Origin: Lagopus muta
Lineage: Eukaryota; Chordata; Aves; Galliformes; Phasianidae
Direction: 5' to 3'
NCBI RefSeq assembly: GCF_023343835.1
Contig: NC_064436.1
Span: forward strand, 56,829,883-56,893,882
Length of the DNA stretch: 64,000 bases
Shown: positions 51,901-60,879 of the stretch, one piece after another
How positions within the stretch are numbered: position 1 is the stretch's first letter
Layout of the letters: every line of letters starts with the position of its first letter
Made by a program: the position numbers and the translations under genes
Notes under the pieces: generated by a model
Databases searched by the model: none
Seen by the model: only the letters and a program-made list of their open reading frames with translations
Told to the model about the DNA's origin: nothing

Positions 51901-54900
51901 TCTGCACACCAAACTTCGGGAATGTCATACGGTTGTGTTTTTAGGATCTGTTGAGAAATATGCATAACCATGGAAGTCTCACCAAAGGCCAGTAGTGTGT
52001 TGGAGAAGTGTGTCATGCTGGCGCTTAGAAGTACTTGGTCATCCCCAGAGTCATTAATAAACTGATTTCCCACTGGAATGTATTTCTGTCAAGGGAATTG
52101 ATAATTTCTGTAGAAATGGATTCATTTTTCAGCCCTGTTGCGTGGCTTCAAGGCTGATTAACCGTATGGGATGCCAGACTTGAAATTAAGTGGCTTGTTA
52201 GAGGTGTGATTTTCTTGCAAGATGTTGGTAAATATGTGACTTGGTGACATACGGAGTACTTGTCAGTGTAGTGCTGTGCAAGCTTTTAACACCCCTTTTT
52301 CTATCTGTTAACAGGGCGTTGACTTTGGGAGGAGGACTGCCACACTTGGAGCACCTCAATCTCTCGGGTTGTCTCACTGTAACTGGTGCAGGCCTGCAGG
52401 ATTTAGTTTCTGCATGCCCTTCTCTAAATGATGAACACTTTTACTACTGTGACAACATTAACGGTAATGTCTTTATGAAGGTGTGATCCTTGTCTGGGGA
52501 GTAATGTCTGGCTTAAGGATGTTTTAGAAAGAAAAAATGCCACCACCACCACTAACAAAAAAACAAAAACCAAAAAACCCAACACACAGCATCACCACCA
52601 AAACCACAGAAACCTAAAAGCCTGCAAACTCTTGTCTTGGCTGTGTAGCACTGAATTCAAATACTAATTACAAAATCAAAACTTTTATGTCAGGATTTTT
52701 TTTTTGTATTGAAGTCTAATACAGTTCTGTATTGCCTAGGGGGAAGACATTTTTAGTCCGTGTTCTCTTACTTCAGATTAGCATAGGTAATAGAGGCTTA
52801 GAAAGTAAGTGTATAACTGGTACATGATTGTCCTCTTCATCTCTTCCCTGTAAATGATGTAGTTGAGTGCTTTCTTTGCAGTGCTTTGAAACAGAGCTGT
52901 CATTAGATTGATAGTAAAGTGATCTTTTGAGGGGATGTGGAGGGGGCAGAGCTTGTTATGCAAACCTCACATGTTAAAGTGGTTTTGGTGTAGAATACCA
53001 TCATGTATCCTTGTGGGAAATGTAACTTAGTTTTTCTAGTTTTGCTTGAATTACTTAGGGTTGAATATCAGCTGGAGAAGGATCTGGATAAATGCATAAA
53101 ATGTTTGTGGTGGAAGTCTTTGTAGTGTTTATTGCACTGGAATCCAGTCTATTATGTCAGGTCCAGTAAGCGTTCGTAGCATTAGAGATGGGAACCGTGG
53201 TGTGATTTTATCCCATGTGTGAATTTAAAACAGGTAAGTGCAACAGAATGAGTATGGAACAGAAAGAGGATAACTGAGTTCACAGGGTTATAAGAACTGT
53301 GTGTAAAACAATATTTCCCTGGTAATTCATGGCAATGAGCTCAGTTTGCATCTCTACTGAGATGCAGCCACATCAGGTATACAGGATGCCACAGCTTTGG
53401 TACTGCGAGTGAAACTGTACTGATGCTTGGGTATTTCATCCATTGGAGTTCATGTGGGGTGGTGTATTTTATTGGATCCTAACATTGCAAGTCAAAGTAT
53501 TAAATCATTTTTGCTTCCGTAATTTTTGGACGGCTTTATGACACTTTTTTAATGACTTTTTGACACTTTTGATGCATTTGCTGTTTGTTACCCAGTTCCT
53601 TTCCATCTAGACCACATATTTGTAAAACATCTCCTTGCATTTCAATCTGAAAACTCTTAATACCTTTTTAAAATCCTTCACTGACTCTTTCCTGCATCAG
53701 GTTGAATTTAACAGTGTCCCAGAGACCAGTTAGAAGCCTTTTCCTCCTTCATTTTATTCCTTTTTTCTTATTGTTCTCTGTTTTCCCTCGTCAGCAATAT
53801 CAGATTTGATGTCCTGGTTTGTCTTTAGCTGTTTCTGTCTGTCTCCCTTGCTCTAGTCTCTAAAATACAGTGCATCATCGTAGTTCAAAAAGCCAGAATC
53901 ACTTGTGCAAGTTCTCCACTGCTCTAAAGCTTGGCTGTTCCATAGTAACCATAAGAAATTATGTATATTTCAACAGAATACATTTTGGAATAATTTCATA
54001 AAATTGTCCTGATTGATGAATTGTCCTTTTTCCTTTTTTTTTTTTTTCTTATGAGAATTGGTACCCTAGCAAAACTCTGCAATGAGAAATGGCCTATTAT
54101 AACTGAGTTCTCTGCAGCTTTATCAGGACACTGTTCTTTATTTTCACCTTAATTTCACTGTGATAGTGCTGAGCAAATACCTGTTCTACTCTGTGGGCAG
54201 CAGGATTCCTGGGATGACATTTGATATTTTTGAAGTAACTGCAGGGAAAGTGAAAAGCTGTTTAGTTTAAATCAATCTCGATCAGAAGCTGTTTACGTTT
54301 CTGTGCTCATATAGATTACGTGAAGTGCTGTACAAAAATTACTGACCTGTAGAGAATAATTTCATGATTTTCTTTGCCCACCAGCAGATCAGGGATTGTT
54401 TTCGGGGAAGGAGATTTGTTCTGGGATCACGTTGGAAAACCCGTCAGTCTTGCAGAACAAAAAATGGAGCCAACAGCATGGAATTTAGCCATCTTTGAGT
54501 AATAAAGATACCCTGCTATCTTTGAAATATAAAGGCTTTACTTCCACCTACAGCCTATTTTCAGAATTTTTTTTCTATAAAGCCTGAGCTTGACAGAGGG
54601 CCCAAGATATGCAGCTTCACTCATGTTCTCTGTGGAGATCTTGGTGGACTTGTTTGCTTGGCGTGTTTGCAACTTCCAGACTTTCACTTCAAACGCTGTT
54701 GTACGTGTAGCTGTTGTACATGGCTCATAGCATCAGTCACAGCTGTTGTACAGCAGTAATATGGTGCAGCTCCTATGAGCAGAGCCTGTGAACTTGCATG
54801 CATCTCCAGGTTTAGTTTGTTTTACTGTCAGTATGATTCTGGTTCTTGGTTTGCATAGTAACATATTGGAACTTCTGCCTGCTTCACTCTGTGCTGGAGA

Positions 54901-57900
54901 TTTGGAGTTAAATAACCCTCAGCTGCAGCTGACAACAAATTTGTTACACTCCTCCTAATTGCTGACTGTTGGATTCCTGAAACACATTTGTTTCTTCAGT
55001 TGTGCTAAACTCAGTAACAGAAGTTGAATGTTTGAGTTACCTCTTGCCACTTAGAAATTTCTATTTCCCCCACTTTGTCCTGTTCTGTCTTAGCTGTGTT
55101 CAGTCTCTGTCTTATACTTCCAGTTTTAAAGCCTGTAATGCAGTCAGCTTCAGGGTTAGAATGCAGTTCCTGCAGCAGTACCTTGCTGCTGCTTTCACAT
55201 AGGATTTAATTTCTAGTGGCTTTTTAAAATGTAGTTTTCATGTGCTGGGATTAAAGGAATAGGGCATTAACAAAACAAAGTTGTGGCAGTTTCTGATGAT
55301 TCACTCTTCTCTTGTGATTCCTCAAAATGTTTTGGTCACTGCTGGATCTGTCTTCCAGTAATGGAACTCTGAACTTGGCAATTTCTGTTCAGATTTATGG
55401 ACTCCTGTGTGCAGATTGATACGGGGTGCATTGATATTAGACTTGTAGGAGTTTGATCTCCATAAATTCTCCAAATAACAAAGGCGCTCTGATAACGTTC
55501 TGATGTGTAACTTCACCAGAGGCTGACAAAGAGTAGCACTTAAGGCCAATATTAATTCTAAATCTCCATTTACGTTGTCAAGATCAATGTTTAATTTGAT
55601 CACTTTCTTGTAATTCCTGTGTAATGTGCTCCACTACCATACAACATGGTATCTACTGTTGAGAATAAAGGAGCCTCTCACTAAGCTGCAGTTCTAAACC
55701 TGTGCAACTTTTCCCCCTGCTCTGGGCTGCTTCTTTGCAGTGGTGGCTGTGGAAATGAGGTGTCTTTCCTTCCCTCCTTGTGTGTTTCTGACAGCTCTTT
55801 TTCGCTGCCTTCCTGCTGTCAGTGTTTATGTTGCTCCTTGGTAAACAAAATGAAGAACTGGGGTAGCAAGTGGCCTTTTTACATCTCAGATGGGTTGGGG
55901 ATCAGTCCTGCTGTAGAGAGCAAGTATTGCTGCTGCCAAAGGTGAGAGCTAAAGGGATGTGGTGGCAGCAGCCAGGTGTGCCTTGCACGAGTGACTCTTC
56001 CGCCCTGGTTCGGGTTGGAGTGCATTTTGTGTGAAATACTCCACTTATTCCTAGGAAACTTCATATGCCTTACTAAAAGTAATCAAAATCGAGTAATCAG
56101 GTAGCTATTTTTCCTTGTTTGCCAGGCGTATTTATATTACCAGGTTTTGAAAACACTGAAGGCTGTTCAGGAGGAAGGGGTAAACCTTTGTTCTGGGTCA
56201 CCTGAAGCAATCCGATGTACGTTTAAAGAGCATTACAGTAATCCAGGTTAGAGGCAGCTAAACCAGTAGTGTAGACAGTGGCAGGTTAGATGAGAATCTG
56301 ATTAACTCTGCTTCTCCAGGTGAATGACCCCAGACCTCATTTTACTTAAGCACTTTGTGGTGCAGCACATAGTGAGTATTCCCTCCTTTGGGATGCTGTG
56401 GCTCTGCTAGTTTTGTCACAAGTATTATTACTGGAAGTGTGGCGGTTGCTCCAGATTACTGTGATGTGCTGCTTAGCTGTGGCAGTGATGGGGAAGGTCA
56501 GCTCTGAGTTGGAAAGTGCTGCACAGAACATGCTCTGCTAAAACAACTATTTGGAAGTGCCAAGTCTCCTTCTTAAAGAACTTTGAAAGAAGCTTTCAAA
56601 CTCTAGCTTGTAAACAATGCGAAAGATCAAAGCGTAGCTCAGGTGAACAGAAAGAATAGAAAATGAGCTCACCTACAAATTAAAGTATTGCTGTTTTCCT
56701 AATTTGTAACCATTGTCCTTGATTGTAGCTTCAGGTTTATTTTATTCAGTCTCATGCATGCTAACTTAGTTATTTTGTAGAATGTTGCTCCTCGACGTGT
56801 GGTGTGAAGCAGAAAACTGACTTGAAGACACTGTGTTCTGGGGGATTAATTATGACTTCAAGTTACTGTTCAAGGGGGAAAACAAGCCAGGTGTAGCATG
56901 GTGCCCTTATTCATTACATTATTTTGTTACTCCTAAATGTATTAGAAACATATTTCAAAAGGATATGATTTGTTTCACGTATGGAGGGGGGAAATGGATT
57001 GTCCTGGTTAGTTCTTTACGAGTTTGGTTTAGTTAAAGTGTGCTGCTGAGTTACGTTGGGTGCCAGAGTTCAGCCAACCCACATGCCAATGTTTGTGTTT
57101 CTGAAGCAGGCGTATGGCTGCAGGAAATAAAATCCTATGCTAATACATTTTATAGTTTCTCATGATCACTTTTAACACTTCAAATTAGAGGGAGAACAAT
57201 AAGTGAAGGTAAGTGGAGGTGGGTAGTATTACAGTATTGGTTTATGCTGTCTGTGCTCACAAATTCCTTTCTGAGGAACTGTTTTAGCTTTTATGGTTTC
57301 TGATAAAGCACCTTTACTGTCATTACAGATTTTTCCTTTTAGTCTTTGGATTTCCAGTCAGAGTGCAGGAGCTGTAGCCAACTATGTTGTGCTCACGGAG
57401 AAACACTCCAGACTGAGAGCTGTTTCCATATGATGGGTTGTTTTCTGTAATGCCATGATGGCATCTTCTGAATTTGGAAAAAAAGCAGGAGTTAAATACG
57501 CATTATGAAAACATACTTTGATTTTAAAAGGCAGCTGTAGGAGCTTTCTGAAGTTTGCAGATCGATGGTTGCTCATCCCACTCCTGTGTCACTGAATGTT
57601 CCACTCATGGCACTCAGCTGTCAGTGTAAAAAAAAAGCAAAAACAAAAGCCTATTTAAAAAAACCCACCTCAGTGGGGGGTCAGTGGTAGCAGCAGGGGT
57701 GTTTCAGGTGTTCCCAGTGCTGGATGAAGTTCTGTGTTTAAGCAAACAAAGGATGTTTTATGAGTTACAAGGTCAGAAGATAGCTGCTAAGCCTATCTTC
57801 TTCTTTTCACATTTGTTCTGTTTTTGTGCAGGTCCTCATGCTGAAACCGCCAGTGGATGCCAGAATTTGCAGTGTGGTTTTCGGGCCTGCTGCCGCTCTG

Positions 57901-57908
57901 GCGAATGA
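24901..57908 (+). CDS. FBXL5: FBXL5, iron-sensing F-box/LRR subunit of SCF ubiquitin ligase, eleven exons
   Basis: FBXL5 recruits IRP2 to an SKP1-CUL1 ubiquitin ligase when iron and oxygen are plentiful, and so controls cellular iron. Joining 24901-24984, 37716-37931, 39454-39549, 40932-41115, 44149-44331, 46289-46414, 47272-47420, 47609-47691, 49304-50026, 52315-52463 and 57832-57908 gives 2070 bp, 689 residues (human 691). The hemerythrin-like domain covers residues 1-160. Its iron ligands His15, His57, Glu58, Glu61, His80, His126 and Glu130 are all present. The F-box is at about 204-250 ([18 protein letters not shown]). Leucine-rich repeats follow, interrupted by a long acidic/variable insert in exon 9. 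Cysteines 660, 674, 684 and 685 match the reported [2Fe-2S] ligands of the human protein. The start at 24901 has a strong context (A at -3, G at +4). The gene is head-away from BST1 and convergent with CC2D2A. Confidence 0.97.
25227..25262 (+). repeat. GTGTCC/CCGTGT microsatellite
   Basis: A short imperfect tandem array of GTGTCC, CGTGTC and GTGTCCGT units in the CpG island, inside FBXL5 intron 1. Confidence 0.8.
25893..26633 (+). mobile_element. CR1 LINE 3' copy with ORF2 remnant
   Basis: About 740 bases of CR1 in the same orientation as FBXL5. The first 290 bases encode the C-terminal end of the reverse-transcriptase ORF2 ([37 protein letters not shown]) up to a TAG. The typical non-coding 3' blocks follow and end in CCATTCTGTGA. 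It is 5'-truncated with internal small changes, so it is immobile. Confidence 0.93.
29057..29096 (+). repeat. T-run/G-run low-complexity block
   Basis: A T run passes directly into a run of about nine G, then ATAGA, then another run of about seven G. The G blocks could form a G-rich secondary structure. Located in FBXL5 intron 1. Confidence 0.6.
35497..35580 (+). mobile_element. CR1 LINE 3' tip
   Basis: GAGCTGGACTAGATGACC, then TTTAAAGGTCCTTTCCAAC, then GATTCGATGATTCTGTGA, the terminal 80 or so bases of CR1, ending in the characteristic GATTCT octamer-like repeats. FBXL5 intron 1. Confidence 0.88.
36912..36960 (+). repeat. AT-rich TTTTA/TA low-complexity tract
   Basis: About 50 bases of TTTTA and TA units in FBXL5 intron 1. 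No function is evident. Confidence 0.8.
37716..37931 (+). CDS. FBXL5: FBXL5 exon 2
   Basis: Encodes residues 29-100, including MHEQIE (His57, Glu58, Glu61) and NVHSD (His80), the core helices of the hemerythrin fold. Acceptor TTCTAG|CTG, donor AAG|GTAAAT. Confidence 0.97.
38195..38318 (-). mobile_element. CR1 LINE 3' region fragment
   Basis: The blocks CAGGGCTGTGTGCTGGGGAG, ATTCCAGTACCCAGCCACCC, TTTTCCTAACAGCCAGCC and TGAGCCTCCCTTGTTGCAGC follow the order of the reverse complement of CR1 3' sequence. The terminal octamer end is missing or diverged. FBXL5 intron 2. Confidence 0.7.
39454..39549 (+). CDS. FBXL5: FBXL5 exon 3
   Basis: Encodes residues 101-132, ending LPHMKEEEE, with His126 and Glu130 completing the di-iron site. 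Acceptor TTACAG|AAT, donor GAG|GTAGGT. Confidence 0.97.
40932..41115 (+). CDS. FBXL5: FBXL5 exon 4
   Basis: Encodes residues 133-193 and one base of 194: [19 protein letters not shown] onward through [14 protein letters not shown] to DEKTDQ. Compared with human, one residue is missing near EFRGLS. Acceptor CTCAG|GTT, donor CAAG|GTGAGG. Confidence 0.97.
42611..43496 (+). mobile_element. Mariner (Galluhop-type) DNA transposon, decayed and interrupted
   Basis: The ends are inverted repeats: the left end has ACTCCAAAAGTAATGCCTCC and the right end reads GGAGGCATTAATTTTGGAGT. TA duplications flank it at 42609-42610 and 43497-43498. Transposase remnants lie on the plus strand. One carries [17 protein letters not shown] with a catalytic-type Asp near 42.78 kb. 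Another carries [10 protein letters not shown] with the final Asp near 43.2 kb. The 5' part of the gene is deleted, the frame is broken, and a CR1 is inserted between the two remnants. It lies in FBXL5 intron 4 and cannot be active. Confidence 0.92.
42895..43110 (-). mobile_element. CR1 LINE fragment nested in the mariner
   Basis: Reverse-complement CR1 blocks (GGGGCTGGAAGGGACCTCC, GCAGCCTGTTCCAATGCTC, CTTACTGCGAAGGAATTCC) interrupt the mariner transposase between its two Asp-bearing segments. The CR1 insertion is therefore younger than the mariner copy. Boundaries are approximate. Confidence 0.85.
44149..44331 (+). CDS. FBXL5: FBXL5 exon 5 (F-box)
   Basis: Encodes the end of residue 194 to residue 254 plus one base. 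It carries nearly the whole F-box, [19 protein letters not shown] then [11 protein letters not shown], the SKP1-binding module. Acceptor TTTCAG|AA, donor AGAG|GTAAGT. Confidence 0.97.
46289..46414 (+). CDS. FBXL5: FBXL5 exon 6
   Basis: Encodes residues 256-296 and flanking split codons: [18 protein letters not shown], then an acidic linker rich in Asp and Glu (DEDADIDES). Acceptor GAGCAG|GTG, donor TCTG|GTAGGT. Confidence 0.96.
47272..47420 (+). CDS. FBXL5: FBXL5 exon 7
   Basis: Encodes residues 298-346, with [17 protein letters not shown] and [17 protein letters not shown]. It opens the leucine-rich region. Acceptor TTGCAG|AAG, donor ATG|GTGTGT. Confidence 0.97.
47609..47691 (+). CDS. FBXL5: FBXL5 exon 8
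   Basis: Encodes residues 347-373, [19 protein letters not shown] and on to SAFE, a typical leucine-rich repeat. Acceptor TTTCAG|GTT, donor AAG|GTTAGT. The preceding intron is only 188 bases. Confidence 0.97.
49304..50026 (+). CDS. FBXL5: FBXL5 exon 9 (large exon with LRR and insert)
   Basis: At 723 bp this is the largest exon, residues 375-614. It starts with an LRR ([18 protein letters not shown]), passes through a long less-conserved insert carrying [17 protein letters not shown] and [11 protein letters not shown], and returns to LRR ([14 protein letters not shown]). The insert is the least human-like part of the protein. Acceptor TTTCAG|TTG, donor CAG|GTGAAA. Confidence 0.97.
50575..50822 (-). 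mobile_element. CR1 LINE 3' fragment
   Basis: Starts AGAATCACAGAATGGCTTGG, then CCAGCCTGGCCTTGAATGCC, GGGATGGGGCATCCACAGCC and CTTCCTCCTAATATCCAACC, a well-preserved reverse-complement CR1 end. FBXL5 intron 9. Confidence 0.93.
52315..52463 (+). CDS. FBXL5: FBXL5 exon 10
   Basis: Encodes residues 616-664: [18 protein letters not shown], then [16 protein letters not shown] and YYCDNIN. Cys660 corresponds to human Cys662, a [2Fe-2S] ligand. Acceptor AACAG|GGC, donor ACG|GTAATG. Reading through the donor would add only six codons before a stop. Confidence 0.97.
52536..52618 (+). repeat. C/A-rich low-complexity stretch
   Basis: Composed almost only of A and C, with CCA triplets followed by CAAAAAA units, just after FBXL5 exon 10. 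Confidence 0.7.
57832..57908 (+). CDS. FBXL5: FBXL5 exon 11 coding part (cysteine cluster)
   Basis: Encodes residues 666-689, with [18 protein letters not shown] and then TGA. Cys674, Cys684 and Cys685 match the remaining reported [2Fe-2S] ligands, and Cys679 is an additional conserved cysteine. Acceptor GTGCAG|GTC. A 3' UTR of about 550 bases follows. Confidence 0.97.
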
Positions 57909-58470
57909 CTGCTGACTTCTGATCTTTCAGTCTACTTCATTTAGCTGAGCAGGCTTCCTTTCATGCACTTTACTTACAGTTTGCATCTTGTGTTAACAAT
58001 CCTTGGAGTGAGATCTGTTATACTAGCCTTGACCCTGCCTGTAACTTCAGAATCTTAAGTGTACTGTACAGTGTTGTAACAATCTCACGATCTCATTTGG
58101 TTTGAAGGGTGTTGGGTTTTCTCTTACTTTTACTTGGGGAAGATGGGAAAACATGCAGATTTTTTTTTAATGCCACTTTCTTCCAAGTTTGGCACTTAGG
58201 TATACTTTAATGGATTATTTTGTGTTAAGTGAATGGTTTCTTATTTTTAATCCATCAGTACAATATAAAGCTCTGCGGCTAATTTGAAATGTATTGTTTG
58301 CATTTGGGTAACAGTAATACATCTTTAGGAGCCTTGTTTCTCCCCCTTTCCTCTCATCTTGAAGTTGTCCTTTATATTGCAAAATTAGGGTAATTCCCAC
58401 TTTTCTTTTGCATTTGGTTTTGTATTTGGGCTTGAAAGACATACTCAAATAAAACATTCCCACCAATAAA
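57909..58470 (+). other. FBXL5: FBXL5 3' UTR
   Basis: Non-coding sequence from the stop codon to the first pair of AATAAA hexamers. It is AT-rich with T runs. The end is inferred from the hexamers. Confidence 0.65.
58448..58453 (+). terminator. Candidate FBXL5 polyadenylation signal
   Basis: AATAAA 540 bases after the FBXL5 stop, with a second AATAAA at 58465-58470. This is the first canonical pair on the sense strand. Confidence 0.6.
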
Positions 58471-58490
58471 AACTTGATGTAGCAGTGGAA

Positions 58491-60035
58491 TATATATACT
58501 TTTCAAGCGTGATATCAAGGTGTAAGATAAATACTTGTAAGCTGAAAGGGTTTGGTGAAGGCTGGATGGTGGTAGCAGAACTTGTGACCCTTAAAAACAC
58601 ACATTCCTTCCTGCAGTGACTTCCATGGAAGTCAGTTTTTTCATTCATAAGGAATCTGTGGAAGATGTTTTCCCCACTGTTCTGATTTAAAATAACCGCT
58701 TCATTGAACAGCAGAGAGGAGCAGCAGGGATGCAGAGAAGGCACTGGTAGGCTGAGAGAGACCTGTGCTCTGAGAGAACTGTACTAAAAAGAGCAAGGAG
58801 TGATGTATGAGGACAGCATGTGTCTGTGTGTTGGGAGAAGAGGCTGTTCCAAGAGAGGGTGAGTACTGTGACCTACGTAGTCATCTGCTCAGGTTGTTAG
58901 TTTTCTTTCAAGCAAATGCAGGGGGTGTAGCCAGCAGATGCTGGCAGCCTTGTAGAAAGCTAGTTTTGCAGGCTGACAGAATGCCAAAGCAGTCATTTCT
59001 ACCCTTTTTATTGTGTGGATAGACAGCAGTTCAGGTGGTTTATGTAGATTGAGTGTGGGAGGTCAGCTTACAGGCACTGCTGGAGATAAGTGGCAGTTTG
59101 TTGTACTGATACCATCTCACCTACCAACCCTTCCAAGGTTTGAGAGCATTTTCTTTTTTGCATCAAAACTGACACGAAACACTACTGAATTTTAGTTAGT
59201 GCCAGAGACTGCTGCTAGTGGTTAATAGCTGAACCCAGCTAGAGGAAGTATGCGCAGTGTTCAGTTGGAAGCCTACCAGAGATGTATGAAGGGATACTGT
59301 TGTCACAGCAACTGTTCTTTTAAGTAAACTGCATTAAACTCTATGTCCCCAAAGCCTAGATTAGGTGTAAATGGCCACTCATTCTGGCTCTGAGAGAAGT
59401 AATAAGATGTGTGGGCTTCCTTGCCTCTGTTCTGAGGTAAGGAAGATGCAGACAGGGTGGTTCTTGTCCATACTGCTAGATACTAATTACTGTTTTCTGT
59501 GCAGACTGGTAAAGGGCTGAATCAGCTGCAGAAAATGGTGTGAGACCATGTTCTCTTTTTTCACTCTTTTCTGAAAAGGTGGTGGGCTTTAGAGATGTAA
59601 TCAATCAGTGTTGTTCAAGCAGTGCATTGTGATTACAGTGCAGATACTGGCTGCTCCATGACAGTTCTGTAGAGGTGCTTTTTGGTTGATTAGAGGGGAA
59701 CCTGTGGCCATCCCAGGCTCTAAACCAGAAGTTTTGTCCAGCATGTAATGGATGGACCAAATCTTCTTTAGCCTTAAGCTCTACTTTAACTTTGATATGT
59801 TGTGATGAATATACTTCCTAGGCTGAACTCACCCTTGCTTTCACTTGGAAGAATTGAATTAACAACAGACCTGAAGGAAAAGGATACATACAAGCATCAA
59901 CTGTTAACACCACTACTTGTACATAATAATCTTTTAGTGATCACTTTAAAAATCACCTGCAGGTAACCATAGTAAAAGATTCTGTGCTGTAAGTGATTTA
60001 ATCAAATTCTTACATAAAATGGATGAGCTTTAACA
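58491..60035. other. Convergent spacer between FBXL5 and CC2D2A
   Basis: About 1.5 kb between the inferred 3' ends of two converging genes. Open frames are short, no repeat family was recognised, and there is no evidence of a third gene. Confidence 0.6.
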
Positions 60036-60061
60036 TTTATTTTTTGGTATAAATATTTATT
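60036..60061 (-). terminator. Candidate CC2D2A polyadenylation signals
   Basis: Two minus-strand AATAAA hexamers, at 60056-60061 and 60036-60041, about 630-650 bases beyond the CC2D2A stop. Confidence 0.5.
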
Positions 60062-60690
60062 ATTAGACCTTTTAAGAAAATACCTGAATGCTGCTGCTGT
60101 AACACAGACACGGAGTAGAGAAAAGTTTTTAAAAAAGGAAGTATGGTCTTAAATGCTTGCTTTTTTGGTGCATGAAATTTACTTGGGAGTAAATAGAGCC
60201 TGGTTTTTGTACAGGAACTCAGGTAATGAGAAAGTGCAACAGTTTATATTGGTCCTGAATGGCAGCCTCTCTAACCAGGAGGAAGGGCTGCCAATGAAGA
60301 CAATTTGAGGAACTAGAAGTCATCTGTAAGGTGTAATTCCAGGAACCAAGTTTCACCTCAAAATAAGGAGGGCAAACTCTACCAGTGAGTTCACTAACTA
60401 TGTGCATTTTTTTAATGCTTTTAAGCATGGCAAGTCCCACAGGGAGTTATAAAGTAATGTACAGAAACAAAGAGGAAACTGACAGCTTACTTGAAATTCC
60501 AGAGCTGTTGGTTGAGGTTGTTAAGTTACATCCTGTGGTTTTAAGCTGAACAAAGCTAAACGTTTGCAGCTTCTGAAAAATCAGGTTCTTGCTAGACTTT
60601 CAAGCTACCTGGGATAGCTCACATCAGCAGTGTGAGAAATCTGTTATTTCCCCCCTCCATCCAAAGTTGAGGTGTTCTGACTGCTCTGTA

Positions 60691-60879
60691 CTACCGATTC
60701 CGTACAAGTGAAGCAACGTAAATCCACGTGGAGAGAACATTTTGGGGATAAGGATGAACGTACACAGCTAGAGCAAATTCAACATTGGAAACATCAATGG
60801 TGTGAACTCCAGTACTGTGTACAGCTTCTACTAAAGGTCTGACTTCAGAAAATGGCATATGAATAGGAAATCCAGACAC
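60691..60879 (-). CDS. CC2D2A: CC2D2A terminal coding exon
   Basis: Encodes [15 protein letters not shown] through [13 protein letters not shown] to VASLVRNR and a TAG stop. Acceptor TTCCAG|GTG. It starts at an exon boundary, so the GTG is an internal valine and not a start codon. Confidence 0.96.
   Translation of the reverse strand: MSGFPIHMPFSEVRPLVEAVHSTGVHTIDVSNVEFALAVYVHPYPQNVLSTWIYVASLVRNR

Larger units (their letters stand above)
37932..57831 (+). other. FBXL5: FBXL5 introns 2-10
   Basis: Introns are 37932-39453, 39550-40931, 41116-44148, 44332-46288, 46415-47271, 47421-47608, 47692-49303, 50027-52314 and 52464-57831. Notable contents are a CR1 at 38.2 kb (intron 2), a mariner with nested CR1 (intron 4), a CR1 at 50.6 kb (intron 9), a CA-rich stretch with CCA repeats at 52.54-52.62 kb and a T run at 54.03 kb (intron 10). 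Intron 10, 5.4 kb, is otherwise unique sequence with no exon I could support. Confidence 0.7.
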
